DNA from: Natronocalculus amylovorans
GTDB lineage: Archaea > Halobacteriota > Halobacteria > Halobacteriales > Haloferacaceae
DNA length: 64,000 nt
Reading direction: 5' to 3'
Assembly: GCF_023638035.1 (NCBI RefSeq)
Contig: NZ_JAKRVX010000004.1
Location: 1-64,000, forward strand
The translations under genes and the position numbers were made by a program. The notes under the pieces were generated by a model, which had not been told where the DNA came from, made no database searches, and saw nothing but the letters and a program-made list of their open reading frames with translations. Shown in pieces: positions 51,297-59,512 of the stretch. Within the stretch, counting starts at the first letter, position 1; every line of letters begins with the position of its first letter.

Positions 51297-52205
51297 TTAT
51301 CGTCGGATTTTGGGGATTGTTTCTACACCGTCATGTTCCTCACCCCTAACATATTCTTGGTAGTAGCCTTGGCCACGAACACCCGTGAGAAAAATGGAAA
51401 TTATACTGAATTCAATACGTTCTTTCAGTTGTAGATTCTGATCAGGGCGTTTGATCCCACTCGGACGTGGTGGGATTCCAGGTGTACCGTACCGATCGGG
51501 GTGATAACGCTGTAGCTGACAGAGGCCACTACCGACCCGCCGATCTTTTTTTATTAGTTCACGGAGAGAATTCCGGGTTGGGTGATAAGCGGTTACATCA
51601 GGAAGGAAGACCAATTTGTATCCGGCATTTTTGACACGGTTGCCAAACTCGAGGTCTTCAGCCGCAGTCAATCGATCGTCGAAGAGACCGATATCGAGAA
51701 ACACACTGCGGCGGACAAAGAGTGCACAGGTCGGGGCATACTCATGATATTTGATATACTCTTTCATTGGAAAGCCCGTGTGTTTATCAAAACGCGCAGC
51801 AATCGTTTCTTTTCCATCCGGGATTAACAATTCAACATCGCAGCCAGCATAGTCGAGTTTGTCTGCTTCCATGTTTTGAACTGCAGATTCGACATATCCC
51901 TTCTCGACAGTCATATTGGAATCAAGAAAACAGAGGATACCACCATTTGAGTCTCTGATAGCTGCGTTCCGTCCTGCTGCGGGTCCTGGGGTTTTTTCTG
52001 TAACAACAGAAACGGTACCTGAATTAGATCTTGCAATTGACTGAGCGACCTCGATCGTAGCACCGTCTGCAGGAGTGACTGCGACGATGACTTCCAAGTG
52101 GGTGTAGGTTTGAGTGAGAACGGTTTCTAATGTATCGCGTAAGCCAGAAGGGTCGTTGTAGACTGGAATAATAACGGATACGAGTTGGGGATCGCTCACG
52201 TGCAC
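51297..52205 (-). CDS. Family 2 glycosyltransferase
   Basis: A 302-aa GT-A glycosyltransferase. The opening VSVIIPVYNDPSGLRDTLETV is the family 2 nucleotide-sugar-binding start. GPAAGRNAAIRDSNG and the metal-binding FLDSNMTVEK (DxN variant of DxD) follow, and EDLEFGNRVKNAGY is the ED-type catalytic-base region. There are no transmembrane helices; the C-terminus is a charged tail (YYQEYVRGEEHDG). It faces the flippase gene and should add a sugar to a lipid-linked glycan. Sugar specificity cannot be read from sequence. Confidence 0.85.
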   Translation of the reverse strand: MHVSDPQLVSVIIPVYNDPSGLRDTLETVLTQTYTHLEVIVAVTPADGATIEVAQSIARSNSGTVSVVTEKTPGPAAGRNAAIRDSNGGILCFLDSNMTVEKGYVESAVQNMEADKLDYAGCDVELLIPDGKETIAARFDKHTGFPMKEYIKYHEYAPTCALFVRRSVFLDIGLFDDRLTAAEDLEFGNRVKNAGYKLVFLPDVTAYHPTRNSLRELIKKDRRVGSGLCQLQRYHPDRYGTPGIPPRPSGIKRPDQNLQLKERIEFSIISIFLTGVRGQGYYQEYVRGEEHDGVETIPKIRR

Positions 52206-52374
52206 ATTCTCATTTTCTACACGCCTTCTAATATACTCGGGGTTACGATTACGTCATGAGTTTATTTCGAATTATAACACAGTACCGGGAGAGTGTACAT
52301 GGATTTACCTAGGTAGAAACAGTAGTGGTAATACGATTTCAATTGTAGAATATTATGGATGGAATAATACACGT

Positions 52375-53142
52375 ATGAAACCGACCTTTCCAATTACTCA
52401 GGTAGATATTGAATTTTGGTGTCACAAACATATTGGCCCATATATTCCTCAGTACCCTCGTCTGACAGAGATAATCACTAGGTATGGAAATAGACTCTCG
52501 AATCAGCAGTTCACAGATGCGGATCCATTTAAGATCATTTGGGTTAGTCCTTCTAACATAACACATTATGTCATCCCAAATGCCCGTGTTTTTGGTCGTG
52601 TCTACGGTGGATCGTGGGATAAAGAGATCTCCGAATTTAATACCAGAGAACGAGTGAAGTCAATAAACAGACATTTTTGTGATGGTGTTGCTTGGGAAGA
52701 TACTGACTATTATCAAACGGAGATGGAACTGTTGCAAACACGTGGGAAGACACGGTACAATTGCACGACGCCAACCGAAGTTGATCAACATTTTACATCG
52801 GTTGATCAATTATACGAGACAATTTATTCTGATGGTTATTTGTCTCAACAAGAGCTACTATTATTTAATCCACATAAAACACGAGCTGCAAACAATGATG
52901 AGCCTTCTACATTGATGAATGAAATTGGTGTGAATATTGGACGCTCGGGTGAACTCTTATTTTCTCGGTGTGGAATTCATCGCTTAACAATTGCAAAACT
53001 CTTAGATTGCGACCGAGTACCAGTAAACATCCGTGTTCGACATCGGAAATGGCAGCAACTCCGGAATGAAATTATACATTCACCATCACGATCACCGATC
53101 AGCCATCCAGATCTATCTGATTTGACATCCTCGCCGCCCTGA
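52375..53142 (+). CDS. ParB-like domain protein, C-terminus replaced by an IS end
   Basis: A 255-aa protein. The C-terminal third has a ParB-like pattern, MNEIGVNIGRSGELLFSRCG then HRLTIAKLLDCDRVPVNIRVRHRKWQQLR, known from conserved haloarchaeal proteins in glycan clusters. The N-terminal part (WVSPSNITHYVIPN, VYGGSWDKE) matches no known domain I can name. The usual R in the DGRHR motif is replaced (RCGIHR). The last codons (DLTSSPP) are read from an IS-type terminus at 53123-53156, so the native end is lost. It may still be functional. DNA-binding or nuclease activity is not established for this group. Confidence 0.65.
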   Translation: MKPTFPITQVDIEFWCHKHIGPYIPQYPRLTEIITRYGNRLSNQQFTDADPFKIIWVSPSNITHYVIPNARVFGRVYGGSWDKEISEFNTRERVKSINRHFCDGVAWEDTDYYQTEMELLQTRGKTRYNCTTPTEVDQHFTSVDQLYETIYSDGYLSQQELLLFNPHKTRAANNDEPSTLMNEIGVNIGRSGELLFSRCGIHRLTIAKLLDCDRVPVNIRVRHRKWQQLRNEIIHSPSRSPISHPDLSDLTSSPP

Positions 53143-53156
53143 AAGACGGGTTTTAG
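53123..53156 (-). mobile_element. IS200/IS605-type terminus within the end of the ParB-like gene
   Basis: On the minus strand, CCCGTCTTTCAGGGCGGCG runs into AGGATGTCAAA, the same GAGGATGTCA ending found at 154-164 and 47277-47287. It supplies the final codons and stop of the ParB-like gene. The gap to 53285 contains only A-rich sequence and a CTCTCACAGAGA motif, with no gene. Confidence 0.5.
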
Positions 53157-53285
53157 CCTTATATATCAAAAAAACAACAACCGGATTCTCTCACAGAGAT
53201 ACCGCAAAAGTAGCTCAAGATGCAGATATGATGTTCTACGACCGCGTTCTTGCATCACCATGCAGCAACCGATTAAGTACAAGTA

Positions 53286-54125
53286 CTACGATTTTTTATT
53301 AGTGTCCCAAACAAAACGGCTACCATCACTAATCAGTGATTTCAGCCCTTCTTTTGTATATTTATCATTCGCCATCTGTGCAAGACGTTTCAATCGATAT
53401 GCACGGCTATTTTCGATCACAGAAATGTGATTTTGTAGTTTTCGATCGATCGTCGGTTTGTACACCCGTCGTCCCTGAGGAGTATTTAGCTTGTTTGCAA
53501 CTTGCTCAAGTGGCTCAGCGCAGCGGCCATGAACTATTTTGGCGTCATGTGCAAGATACCCGTGCCGAGGAACTCGACAGTTGTATTCTCTTGATAATAC
53601 GAAATAGTCAGGTTCGTAATTATGAATTGCATGGGTGAACGATGGCTGATTCCGTTCAATCCCTTCTTGATTTAATAACTGTTCGTGCACTTCTTGCCAC
53701 TCGTGAAAAAACCGATCCATGCTTGCAGATTTCGAGTAGGCAACGACGCCAGTATTAAATTCGATCCAAGGATCAGGCAATCCAGGGACTGATTTTCGCC
53801 CAGGACTCAGAGTAAATGCGATGTCGTGGCTTTCAACCACATCAAATAGCTCATAAACAGGTTCTGTTATGTACGTATCGCTATCCAGAAATAACGTTCG
53901 GTCAAATGGTGACATGCCTGGCTGTATCGTTGAGATTCCAGTGTGTGGATACGATTTTGAGAGATCAAGAACCGTATCAAATTGACTATCACTCACATTT
54001 ATTTTATCGTCCGTTACTATGGCAGTCTCTACATCGGGCATGTGATTTTTAACGCTATTTACCGACAGAGTTGCTTCTTTGATATACTGCTCCCCGCTTG
54101 CGATGTACAAAACGCCGTCACTCAT
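53286..54125 (-). CDS. Nucleotide-sugar glycosyltransferase, GT8-like
   Basis: A 279-aa protein starting MSDGVLYIASGEQYIKEA; the frame is open 37 codons further but homology begins at the ATG at 54125. The nucleotide-sugar fold is seen in VNSVKNHMPDVETAIVTDD and in the DxD motif FDRTLFLDSDTYI, followed by FNTGVVAYSKS and HGYLAHDAKIVHG. These match GT8-like or related glycosyltransferases of haloarchaeal glycan clusters. The C-terminus is basic (SRAYRLKRLAQMANDKYTKEG). It probably modifies the same glycan as its neighbours. Confidence 0.75.
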   Translation of the reverse strand: MSDGVLYIASGEQYIKEATLSVNSVKNHMPDVETAIVTDDKINVSDSQFDTVLDLSKSYPHTGISTIQPGMSPFDRTLFLDSDTYITEPVYELFDVVESHDIAFTLSPGRKSVPGLPDPWIEFNTGVVAYSKSASMDRFFHEWQEVHEQLLNQEGIERNQPSFTHAIHNYEPDYFVLSREYNCRVPRHGYLAHDAKIVHGRCAEPLEQVANKLNTPQGRRVYKPTIDRKLQNHISVIENSRAYRLKRLAQMANDKYTKEGLKSLISDGSRFVWDTNKKS

Positions 54126-54151
54126 TACTGAATTCGTTTTAATTGTTTTGA

Positions 54152-54286
54152 CATGTACTTTTTGATCGGTTGACTTCAATACCAACAGATCTTGTACTTG
54201 AGGCTGCTGGTGCGATCGAAGGCTTCCTCGGTGCATTCTTGATTGCCTTACTGGTGTTTACGCTCACCCGATCGATCCATCGATAA
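54152..54286 (+). pseudogene. C-terminal fragment of a membrane protein, perhaps an ion channel
   Basis: The frame from just after a TGA at 54149 to the TAA at 54284 reads FDRLTSIPTDLVLEAAGAIE then GFLGAFLIALLVFTLTRSIHR. The last helix plus EAAGAIEGFLGA resembles the end of ion-channel or pore proteins, where the final helix begins EA-x-x-G. No start codon is present and upstream sequence is the glycosyltransferase promoter. It is a gene tail left by a rearrangement. The rest of the gap up to 54502 shows no feature. Confidence 0.4.
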
Positions 54287-54502
54287 CTGGTGCAGTATGA
54301 TTCCTCTCCGTAGACAGTTGGTGTCCACGGACGCACATCCCCACCACGTCCCTTACACTGACCGACGACGACCGATCGATCGACGGACTACACAGTAACG
54401 GTACCGCGTATAGAGAGTCGATCGGTGTGAATGGGTTGGGATAAGCAGTGAGAGTCCCGCTTGGGAGTTGAGATACGTTGTTAGATTACTCGGTGGACAC
54501 TC

Positions 54503-55339
54503 CTACCCGTGGACACCAGCTGTCTCTGGCGTATCCCTACCGAACTCACCGGGAATTGCCGCATCGGTTGGCAGGATAACCCGCCGCTCCGTGTAGGAGA
54601 GGCCGTTCTTGCGTTCTTTCTTTCGTCGGAGTGCAATACGGTTCTGTGTGAGGTCTAACAATGCGTCGATCGTTCTGGAGACGAGTTTCTTTGCATAGCT
54701 GTCCGAAACGCCAGGGTCTTGTCTTCGTATCCAGTGTTTGAGATCGCTTGCTTTCACGAACTCGCGAATCGTTTGTGAGCCGCTCTTCCACGGGTTATCA
54801 CCAACAGTGTCGTCTGCTCGTGCTCGCCACAGTTTCACAGCCAAGCGGGCTGGACGCGAAGAGGTTGCCGATCGCAACATATCATCATCCAGTCTGGCGA
54901 GTTGTTGGACGGGCAAGAGGTCACTATGTGATAGTCTGATCTGTCCGCCGCGATCGAGTGGGTCCTCCCCGTTCGGGAGTCTGAAATACTGATTGCCGTC
55001 CTCTTTCGTGAGTTTCTCTAACCGATCGGTATGCACGTCGATCGATCGCGTATCTACATGTTCGCGCTTGAGATGCGCACCCTTCTCTAACTCTCGTGAT
55101 TGGATCTCCGTAATTCGGTCTTTGTTCAGTTGGGACTTCTTCGCGATCGCATCTGTTTTCGCATCGGTTGCCTCGATCTGACGCTCTTGTTCGGCCAGTT
55201 GCTCTCGGAGTCGATCGTTCTCTCTTTCAAGTTCTTCGACTCGCTCTCTGAGTTCAGTGTTTTCGTGAGCCGTCTGTTCAACGTCTGTGAGCCGATCGGT
55301 GAGTTGCTCGATCGTTGCGTGGAGGCGATCGATCGACAT
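54503..55339 (-). CDS. Coiled-coil protein with C-terminal helix-turn-helix-like domain
   Basis: A 278-aa protein from the ATG at 55339 (24 codons inside the open frame). Residues 1-75 form a strong coiled coil (heptads in TELRERVEELERENDRLREQ). The middle has QYFRLPNGEDPLDRGG and LSHSDLLPVQQLARLDDDML. The C-terminal half is Arg/Lys-rich and looks like a winged-helix (REFVKASDLKHWIRRQDPGV...YAKKLVSRTIDALLDL...YTERRVIL). DNA binding and dimerisation are inferred. Such proteins occur on haloarchaeal plasmids and proviruses as well as chromosomes. No partner gene is adjacent. Confidence 0.6.
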   Translation of the reverse strand: MSIDRLHATIEQLTDRLTDVEQTAHENTELRERVEELERENDRLREQLAEQERQIEATDAKTDAIAKKSQLNKDRITEIQSRELEKGAHLKREHVDTRSIDVHTDRLEKLTKEDGNQYFRLPNGEDPLDRGGQIRLSHSDLLPVQQLARLDDDMLRSATSSRPARLAVKLWRARADDTVGDNPWKSGSQTIREFVKASDLKHWIRRQDPGVSDSYAKKLVSRTIDALLDLTQNRIALRRKKERKNGLSYTERRVILPTDAAIPGEFGRDTPETAGVHG

Positions 55340-55897
55340 TATCGCTGGCCCTCCTGTTCGATCGTGGTCACTCGATGTTGTGTGTTGTTTTGGTAAGAGA
55401 TGATCGCACAAATCGATCGATGTGTGTTCGAAAAACTAGTCGAAACGGTTTCCTGTTGGTGTGTCGTAGCTGTCATTGCCTGATCACAGGCACAGGTCTG
55501 GTGGTGCAAACACCAGGCCACATTTTCGTGGCGTACTGTGCCGTTCTGTTGTCAATAACGAGTGGGTTCTGTATAGATGTGTTGGTCTCTTCTGTGGGTT
55601 CTGGGTGACGGGAAAGCGATCGGCAGTCGATCGGTTCGTTGAATGGTGTGACAAGGATGTGGTATCTGCTGATCTGAACTGGGTTATGGCCGTCCTGTGG
55701 GGAATCTGTAATCGTAGTTATGTGTGTCTTGCGCCTGTGTGACGAATGATCACTCGAATTTATTATACTTCAGCATCAACTGCAACGTAACGGTATCCAT
55801 TCGGTAACAAGTGAGTTCGGAGAGAATTGATCTCTCAATTGCCCTTGGAAATGGGCTCTCATAAAGCCTTGTTCACCGGTGAACCGTGGTTGAATAT
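55340..55897. other. 558-bp intergenic region with two abutting hairpins
   Basis: At 55498-55516 CTGGTG pairs with CACCAG around GTGCAAA, and directly after it 55517-55532 GCCAC pairs with GTGGC around ATTTTC. They could be part of a transcript leader or an element end. Open frames on both strands are short and not convincing. From ~55740 the DNA is A/T-rich and probably carries the pilin promoter. Confidence 0.35.
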
Positions 55898-56398
55898 ATG
55901 AAACTGAAACAACTATTCACAAACGATCGGGCAGTATAGCCAGTCATCGGTGTAATCCTAATGGTTGCTATTACAGTCATCCTCGCGGCTGTGATTGGAA
56001 CCTTTGTGATCGGTCTCGGTGACGATCTGGGTGATTCAACACCACAAGCAAGTATCTCTGGAGAACAGCTTCTGAGTGGAGAACAAGATGACCCGATTGC
56101 TGATGATGAAGTGCTTGTTCGATTTACCCACAATTCTGGTGATGGGATCGACAACGATAGCATAAGTCTAAGTTGGAATTTGGATGCTGATAGTCTTGGA
56201 GAGGGTGACTTTCAGCGGTCTGGAAATAATCGGTTCTCAGCAGGACAACAGATTGATATCACATTAGTCAATGAAGCTGGTTCGGAAGATACAGTATTTA
56301 CAGATGGCGACTCTGTTTCATTGATTTTCGATGATGGGTCACGGTCGGCAACACTTCGCTCAGTCGACCTTGACGCACTTTCAGTCGCTGAGCAATAA
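55898..56398 (+). pseudogene. Type IV pilin-like gene with in-frame amber codon at codon 14
   Basis: The frame starts MKLKQLFTNDRAV, then TAG (55937-55939), then [20 protein letters not shown] and TFVIGLGDDL. In haloarchaeal pilins this stretch is normally [22 protein letters not shown], so one Ser codon (TCG) has become TAG by a single change. The rest (GDDLGDSTPQASISGEQLLS, acidic beta domain, 145 codons after the ATG at 55961) is fully open and looks preserved. A start at 55961 would lack the prepilin-peptidase site. It is either a young pseudogene, a readthrough case or a sequence error. All other features match a pilin. Confidence 0.7.
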
Positions 56399-56807
56399 AC
56401 GACTGTAGCGAAACCTGCTACCATTTTTATTTATTAAATACCAGCAAAAATCATAAATAGAACGTGTTTTTGAAACAGAAGATCGGTTATTAGTTTCAGA
56501 CGCGTTGTTGAGCAATGAGTCTAAATACTACTGATATTGAGCGCCCGAAAATTCATAATCTGCTAGCAAGACGTTATGTTGTATTCTCTGAATCTCAAAT
56601 TGAGTGATTACAATATAACAAATCAATCAATTGTGCTGAAGTTACGATTATATTTTTGTAACTGTCGCATTCTCAATCAGTATATATACTAGACTGTACA
56701 TCTGCTGTGAGTGATATAGTAGTACTCGTTGATTTGCTGGTTCTATCACTTTCGATCGGTCAGCCCAATAACAAGTACTATTTTTACGGAGTTATGTACA
56801 AAAGAAT
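56399..56807. other. 409-bp intergenic region, A/T-rich
   Basis: No gene or repeat is seen. Short A/T runs follow the pilin frame (TTTTTATTTATTAAAT near 56424-56440), which may terminate it. A TATATATAC near 56681 could be a promoter element. The leader before the aglF-like gene is A/T-rich with no strong ribosome-binding site. Confidence 0.4.
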
Positions 56808-57554
56808 ATGCAAGCAGTTGTACTCGCGGGCGGTAAGGGGACCCGGCTTCGGCCACTTACAGAAGACAAACCTAAAGGAATGGTTGAGGTCGATGGACAG
56901 CCGATCTTGACCCACTGTTTTGAACAGCTCATCGAGTTAGGAGCCGATGAGTTGGTTGTCGTTGTGGGCTATCTCAAAGAAGTCATTATCGACCACTATG
57001 GGGATGACTTCGAGGGCGTTCCGATCACCTACACACATCAACGTGAACAGAAAGGGTTGGCACACGCATTGTTGACCGTCGAAGGCCAAGTTGACGATGA
57101 CTTCATGCTCATCCTTGGGGACAACATCTTCCACGCAAACTTAGCGGATGTTGTTCGACGCCAACAAGAAGAGCGTGCAGATGCAACCTTCCTCGTTGAG
57201 GAAGTGCCATGGGAAGATGCAAGTCGATACGGTGTCTGTGAAACTAACAAATACGGCGAAATTACAGACGTCGTGGAAAAGCCAGACGAGCCAAAATCGA
57301 ACTTGGTGATGACTGGCTTCTACACGTTTACGCCTGAGATTTTCCACGCCTGCCACCTCGTCCAGCCATCGAACCGTGGCGAGTACGAGATCAGTGAAGC
57401 GATCGACCTGTTGATCCGATCGGGCCGGACGATCGATGCGATCGGTTTGGATGGCTGGCGGATGGATATTGGCTATCCAGAAGATCGTGACGAAGCAGAA
57501 CGTCGACTCCAAGATGCGGAATCCGTAGAGCAGCCTGCCTCTGCAGACGACTAA
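56808..57554 (+). CDS. aglF: Sugar-1-phosphate nucleotidylyltransferase, AglF-like
   Basis: A 248-aa nucleotidylyltransferase. MQAVVLAGGKGTRLRPLTED is the nucleotide-binding start with the G-x-G-T-R-L-R-P-L-T motif; KPKGMVEVDGQPIL, EQKGLAHALLTVEG, LILGDNIF and VEKPDEP are family motifs. It closely follows the pattern and length of Haloferax volcanii AglF, which makes UDP-glucose from glucose-1-phosphate for the N-glycan of the S-layer. The epimerase gene faces it, 30 bp from its end. The product would feed the glycosyltransferases at 51-54 kb. Confidence 0.85.
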   Translation: MQAVVLAGGKGTRLRPLTEDKPKGMVEVDGQPILTHCFEQLIELGADELVVVVGYLKEVIIDHYGDDFEGVPITYTHQREQKGLAHALLTVEGQVDDDFMLILGDNIFHANLADVVRRQQEERADATFLVEEVPWEDASRYGVCETNKYGEITDVVEKPDEPKSNLVMTGFYTFTPEIFHACHLVQPSNRGEYEISEAIDLLIRSGRTIDAIGLDGWRMDIGYPEDRDEAERRLQDAESVEQPASADD

Positions 57555-57567
57555 ATACCGAGAGAAA

Positions 57568-57577
57568 AGCTGCTTTT
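57568..57577. terminator. T-tract between convergent aglF and epimerase genes
   Basis: A run of TTTTTT (57572-57577) with AAAAG just before it (57564-57568) lies in the 30-bp gap between the two convergent stop codons. It can serve as a terminator for aglF; the A-rich side would serve the opposite strand. Confidence 0.4.
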
Positions 57578-57584
57578 TTGGTCG

Positions 57585-58571
57585 TTAGGAGTTCAACACG
57601 AGCGGTTCGTACCAATCACGATTCTGTTCGTACCAGCTGATGAACTCACTGACGCCCTCTCGAATGTCTCTGGTTGGCTCATAGCCAATGAGCCTGGTTG
57701 CTTTCTCGATATTTGCGTGCGTATGCTCGGCGTCACCATCGCGAGCATCTGTGTATTTGATGTCGAGTGTTGGATCGATCGCATCGCGAACGGCTTCAGC
57801 TAATGCCGTGATTGAAATGTTGTCCGTCGATCCGATGTTCATTGCCTCCCCATCAGCGCTGTCGTCTGTGAGGAGCCGGTGGTTTGCGTCAAGGATATCT
57901 GCAATGTACGTGAAGTCACGAGTCTGCTCACCATCGCCATATATTTCGGGTGGCTCACCGCGCATGCATCGAGAGACAAAATTACTGATTGCCATGTTTG
58001 GCCGCATTCGCGGTCCATACACGGTGAAGTACCGAAGCGAGACGGTTGGGAGTCCATACACTTCGTTATACACACGTGCGTAGTGTTCGACTGCAAGCTT
58101 GGACGCCCCATATGGAGAGACTGGCTCGTTTGGGTGGTCCTCGTCGTATGGAAGATACTGTGGCTTTCCATAGACAGATGAGGACGATGCATTCACAACC
58201 CGATCGATGTCGTGTTTTCGAGCGGCCTCAAGGATAGTTTGTGAGCCGTTGATATTGTATTTGGTTACCTTTGTTGGCTCCTCAACGCTTGCACGAACGC
58301 CAGCTTGAGCTGCTTGGTGGTACACAACATCTGTTTCCGCCATGAGCCGATCGACCAGTTCTGTATCCGTAACTGATCCTTCAACAAAGTTGTAGCCCCC
58401 ATCTGTGTTCTCGGCAGCGTATTGTGCGACCTCTATATTGTGTTCTTTCAACCCGATATCATAGAAGGGCTCGAGAATATCGATCGCCGTGACGGTGTGG
58501 CCATCAGTGACAAATGACTCGGCCAAATGCCCGCCGATAAAGCCGGCCCCACCAGTGACGAGAATGTTCAT
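57585..58571 (-). CDS. NAD-dependent sugar epimerase/dehydratase
   Basis: A 328-aa short-chain dehydrogenase of the extended type. NILVTGGAGFIGGHLAESF is the NAD-binding glycine motif, SSSSVYG and YGASKLAVEHYAR give the catalytic Ser/Tyr/Lys (YxxxK), and RYFTVYGPRMRPNM and GDGEQTRDFTYIADI are the UDP-sugar-binding parts. The closest known types are UDP-glucose 4-epimerase and UDP-glucuronate epimerases. The ATG at 58571 is chosen over an upstream one eight codons away because it starts the Rossmann strand. It probably converts the UDP-sugar made by AglF. Confidence 0.83.
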   Translation of the reverse strand: MNILVTGGAGFIGGHLAESFVTDGHTVTAIDILEPFYDIGLKEHNIEVAQYAAENTDGGYNFVEGSVTDTELVDRLMAETDVVYHQAAQAGVRASVEEPTKVTKYNINGSQTILEAARKHDIDRVVNASSSSVYGKPQYLPYDEDHPNEPVSPYGASKLAVEHYARVYNEVYGLPTVSLRYFTVYGPRMRPNMAISNFVSRCMRGEPPEIYGDGEQTRDFTYIADILDANHRLLTDDSADGEAMNIGSTDNISITALAEAVRDAIDPTLDIKYTDARDGDAEHTHANIEKATRLIGYEPTRDIREGVSEFISWYEQNRDWYEPLVLNS

Positions 58572-58616
58572 ACACAGACATGACTGAGTGTCCAAAAAGC
58601 AGTTTTGATTCAGTGG

Positions 58617-59444
58617 CTAGACAAGAATGGAGACGAGACCGCCGCCAACGATCGCCAATCCACCGAGTCCAAAACAGATGAGCCAGAACGGAAGGCGTTC
58701 AACGATTTTCATCAGCGCATCGATCGTCAGATAGCCCACGATTGCGCTGGTGATAGTTGCGAGAAATGCTGCAGTGGGGCTGATTCCAGGGAGGCCACCA
58801 GCTCCAACAACAGTAAGCGCAGCAGCACCAAGGCTCGCAGGGATCGATAGTAAGAATGAGAGTTGAAACGCGGCTGGTGGATCGTAGCTACGAAACAGGA
58901 GTGCACTCGTCGTGATACCCGATCGAGAAATGCCGGGGAGAATAGCGATTCCTTGGGCAGCACCGACCAGACAAGCATCGACAAAGGTTGGCTCCTCGCG
59001 AAATCCCATTCCAACAGACTCGGATGCGAGTTGGAGGACTCCAGTCAAGATTAAGAGCACACCAATGAGTGCAATGAAGATGCCGCCTGTAAGTTCGCTT
59101 GCAAAGTCAACAGCGTAGATATACAGTGGAATGCCAACAATCCCGGTTGCAAGACAGGCCAGAATAACAAATGAGACAAGGGCATTCTGGGGTGCAAACG
59201 CGGCTTGTGGCTGCCAGCCAGGAATCGATCGGGTTGCAGTTGCGATCTCATCGCGATAGTAGCTTGCCGCCGAAATCGTCGTTCCAATCTGTAAAAAGAG
59301 CGCGAGCTGCAGTGCAACATCTGGTGAGGTTCCGACGAATGTCAAAAACAGTGCCAGATTACCCTGGCTCGAAACCGGAAGCCACTCAACAACACCTTGA
59401 ACAGCACCTGCAAGAATCGCAACAGCCAGCTCTGTGTAACTCAC
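58617..59444 (-). CDS. uppP: Undecaprenyl-diphosphatase-like protein (UppP/BacA)
   Basis: A ~275-aa membrane protein with the two UppP signatures: EWLPVSSQGNLAL near the N-terminus and GISRSGITTSALLFR in the second half, plus about eight transmembrane helices. It hydrolyses polyprenyl diphosphate to the monophosphate lipid carrier; in archaea the substrate would be dolichyl diphosphate used in N-glycosylation. A GTG at 59444 (VSYTELAVAIL) is taken as start; an upstream ATG at 59552 would add 36 residues with no match. It lies between the epimerase and VanZ genes on the same strand and completes the glycan set. Confidence 0.83.
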   Translation of the reverse strand: MSYTELAVAILAGAVQGVVEWLPVSSQGNLALFLTFVGTSPDVALQLALFLQIGTTISAASYYRDEIATATRSIPGWQPQAAFAPQNALVSFVILACLATGIVGIPLYIYAVDFASELTGGIFIALIGVLLILTGVLQLASESVGMGFREEPTFVDACLVGAAQGIAILPGISRSGITTSALLFRSYDPPAAFQLSFLLSIPASLGAAALTVVGAGGLPGISPTAAFLATITSAIVGYLTIDALMKIVERLPFWLICFGLGGLAIVGGGLVSILV

Positions 59445-59512
59445 TGACAGGTACTTTTTGAGTAAGAATATAATAGGTGTCGATCCACCGTTTAGCGTGA
59501 TACTCGGACGGG

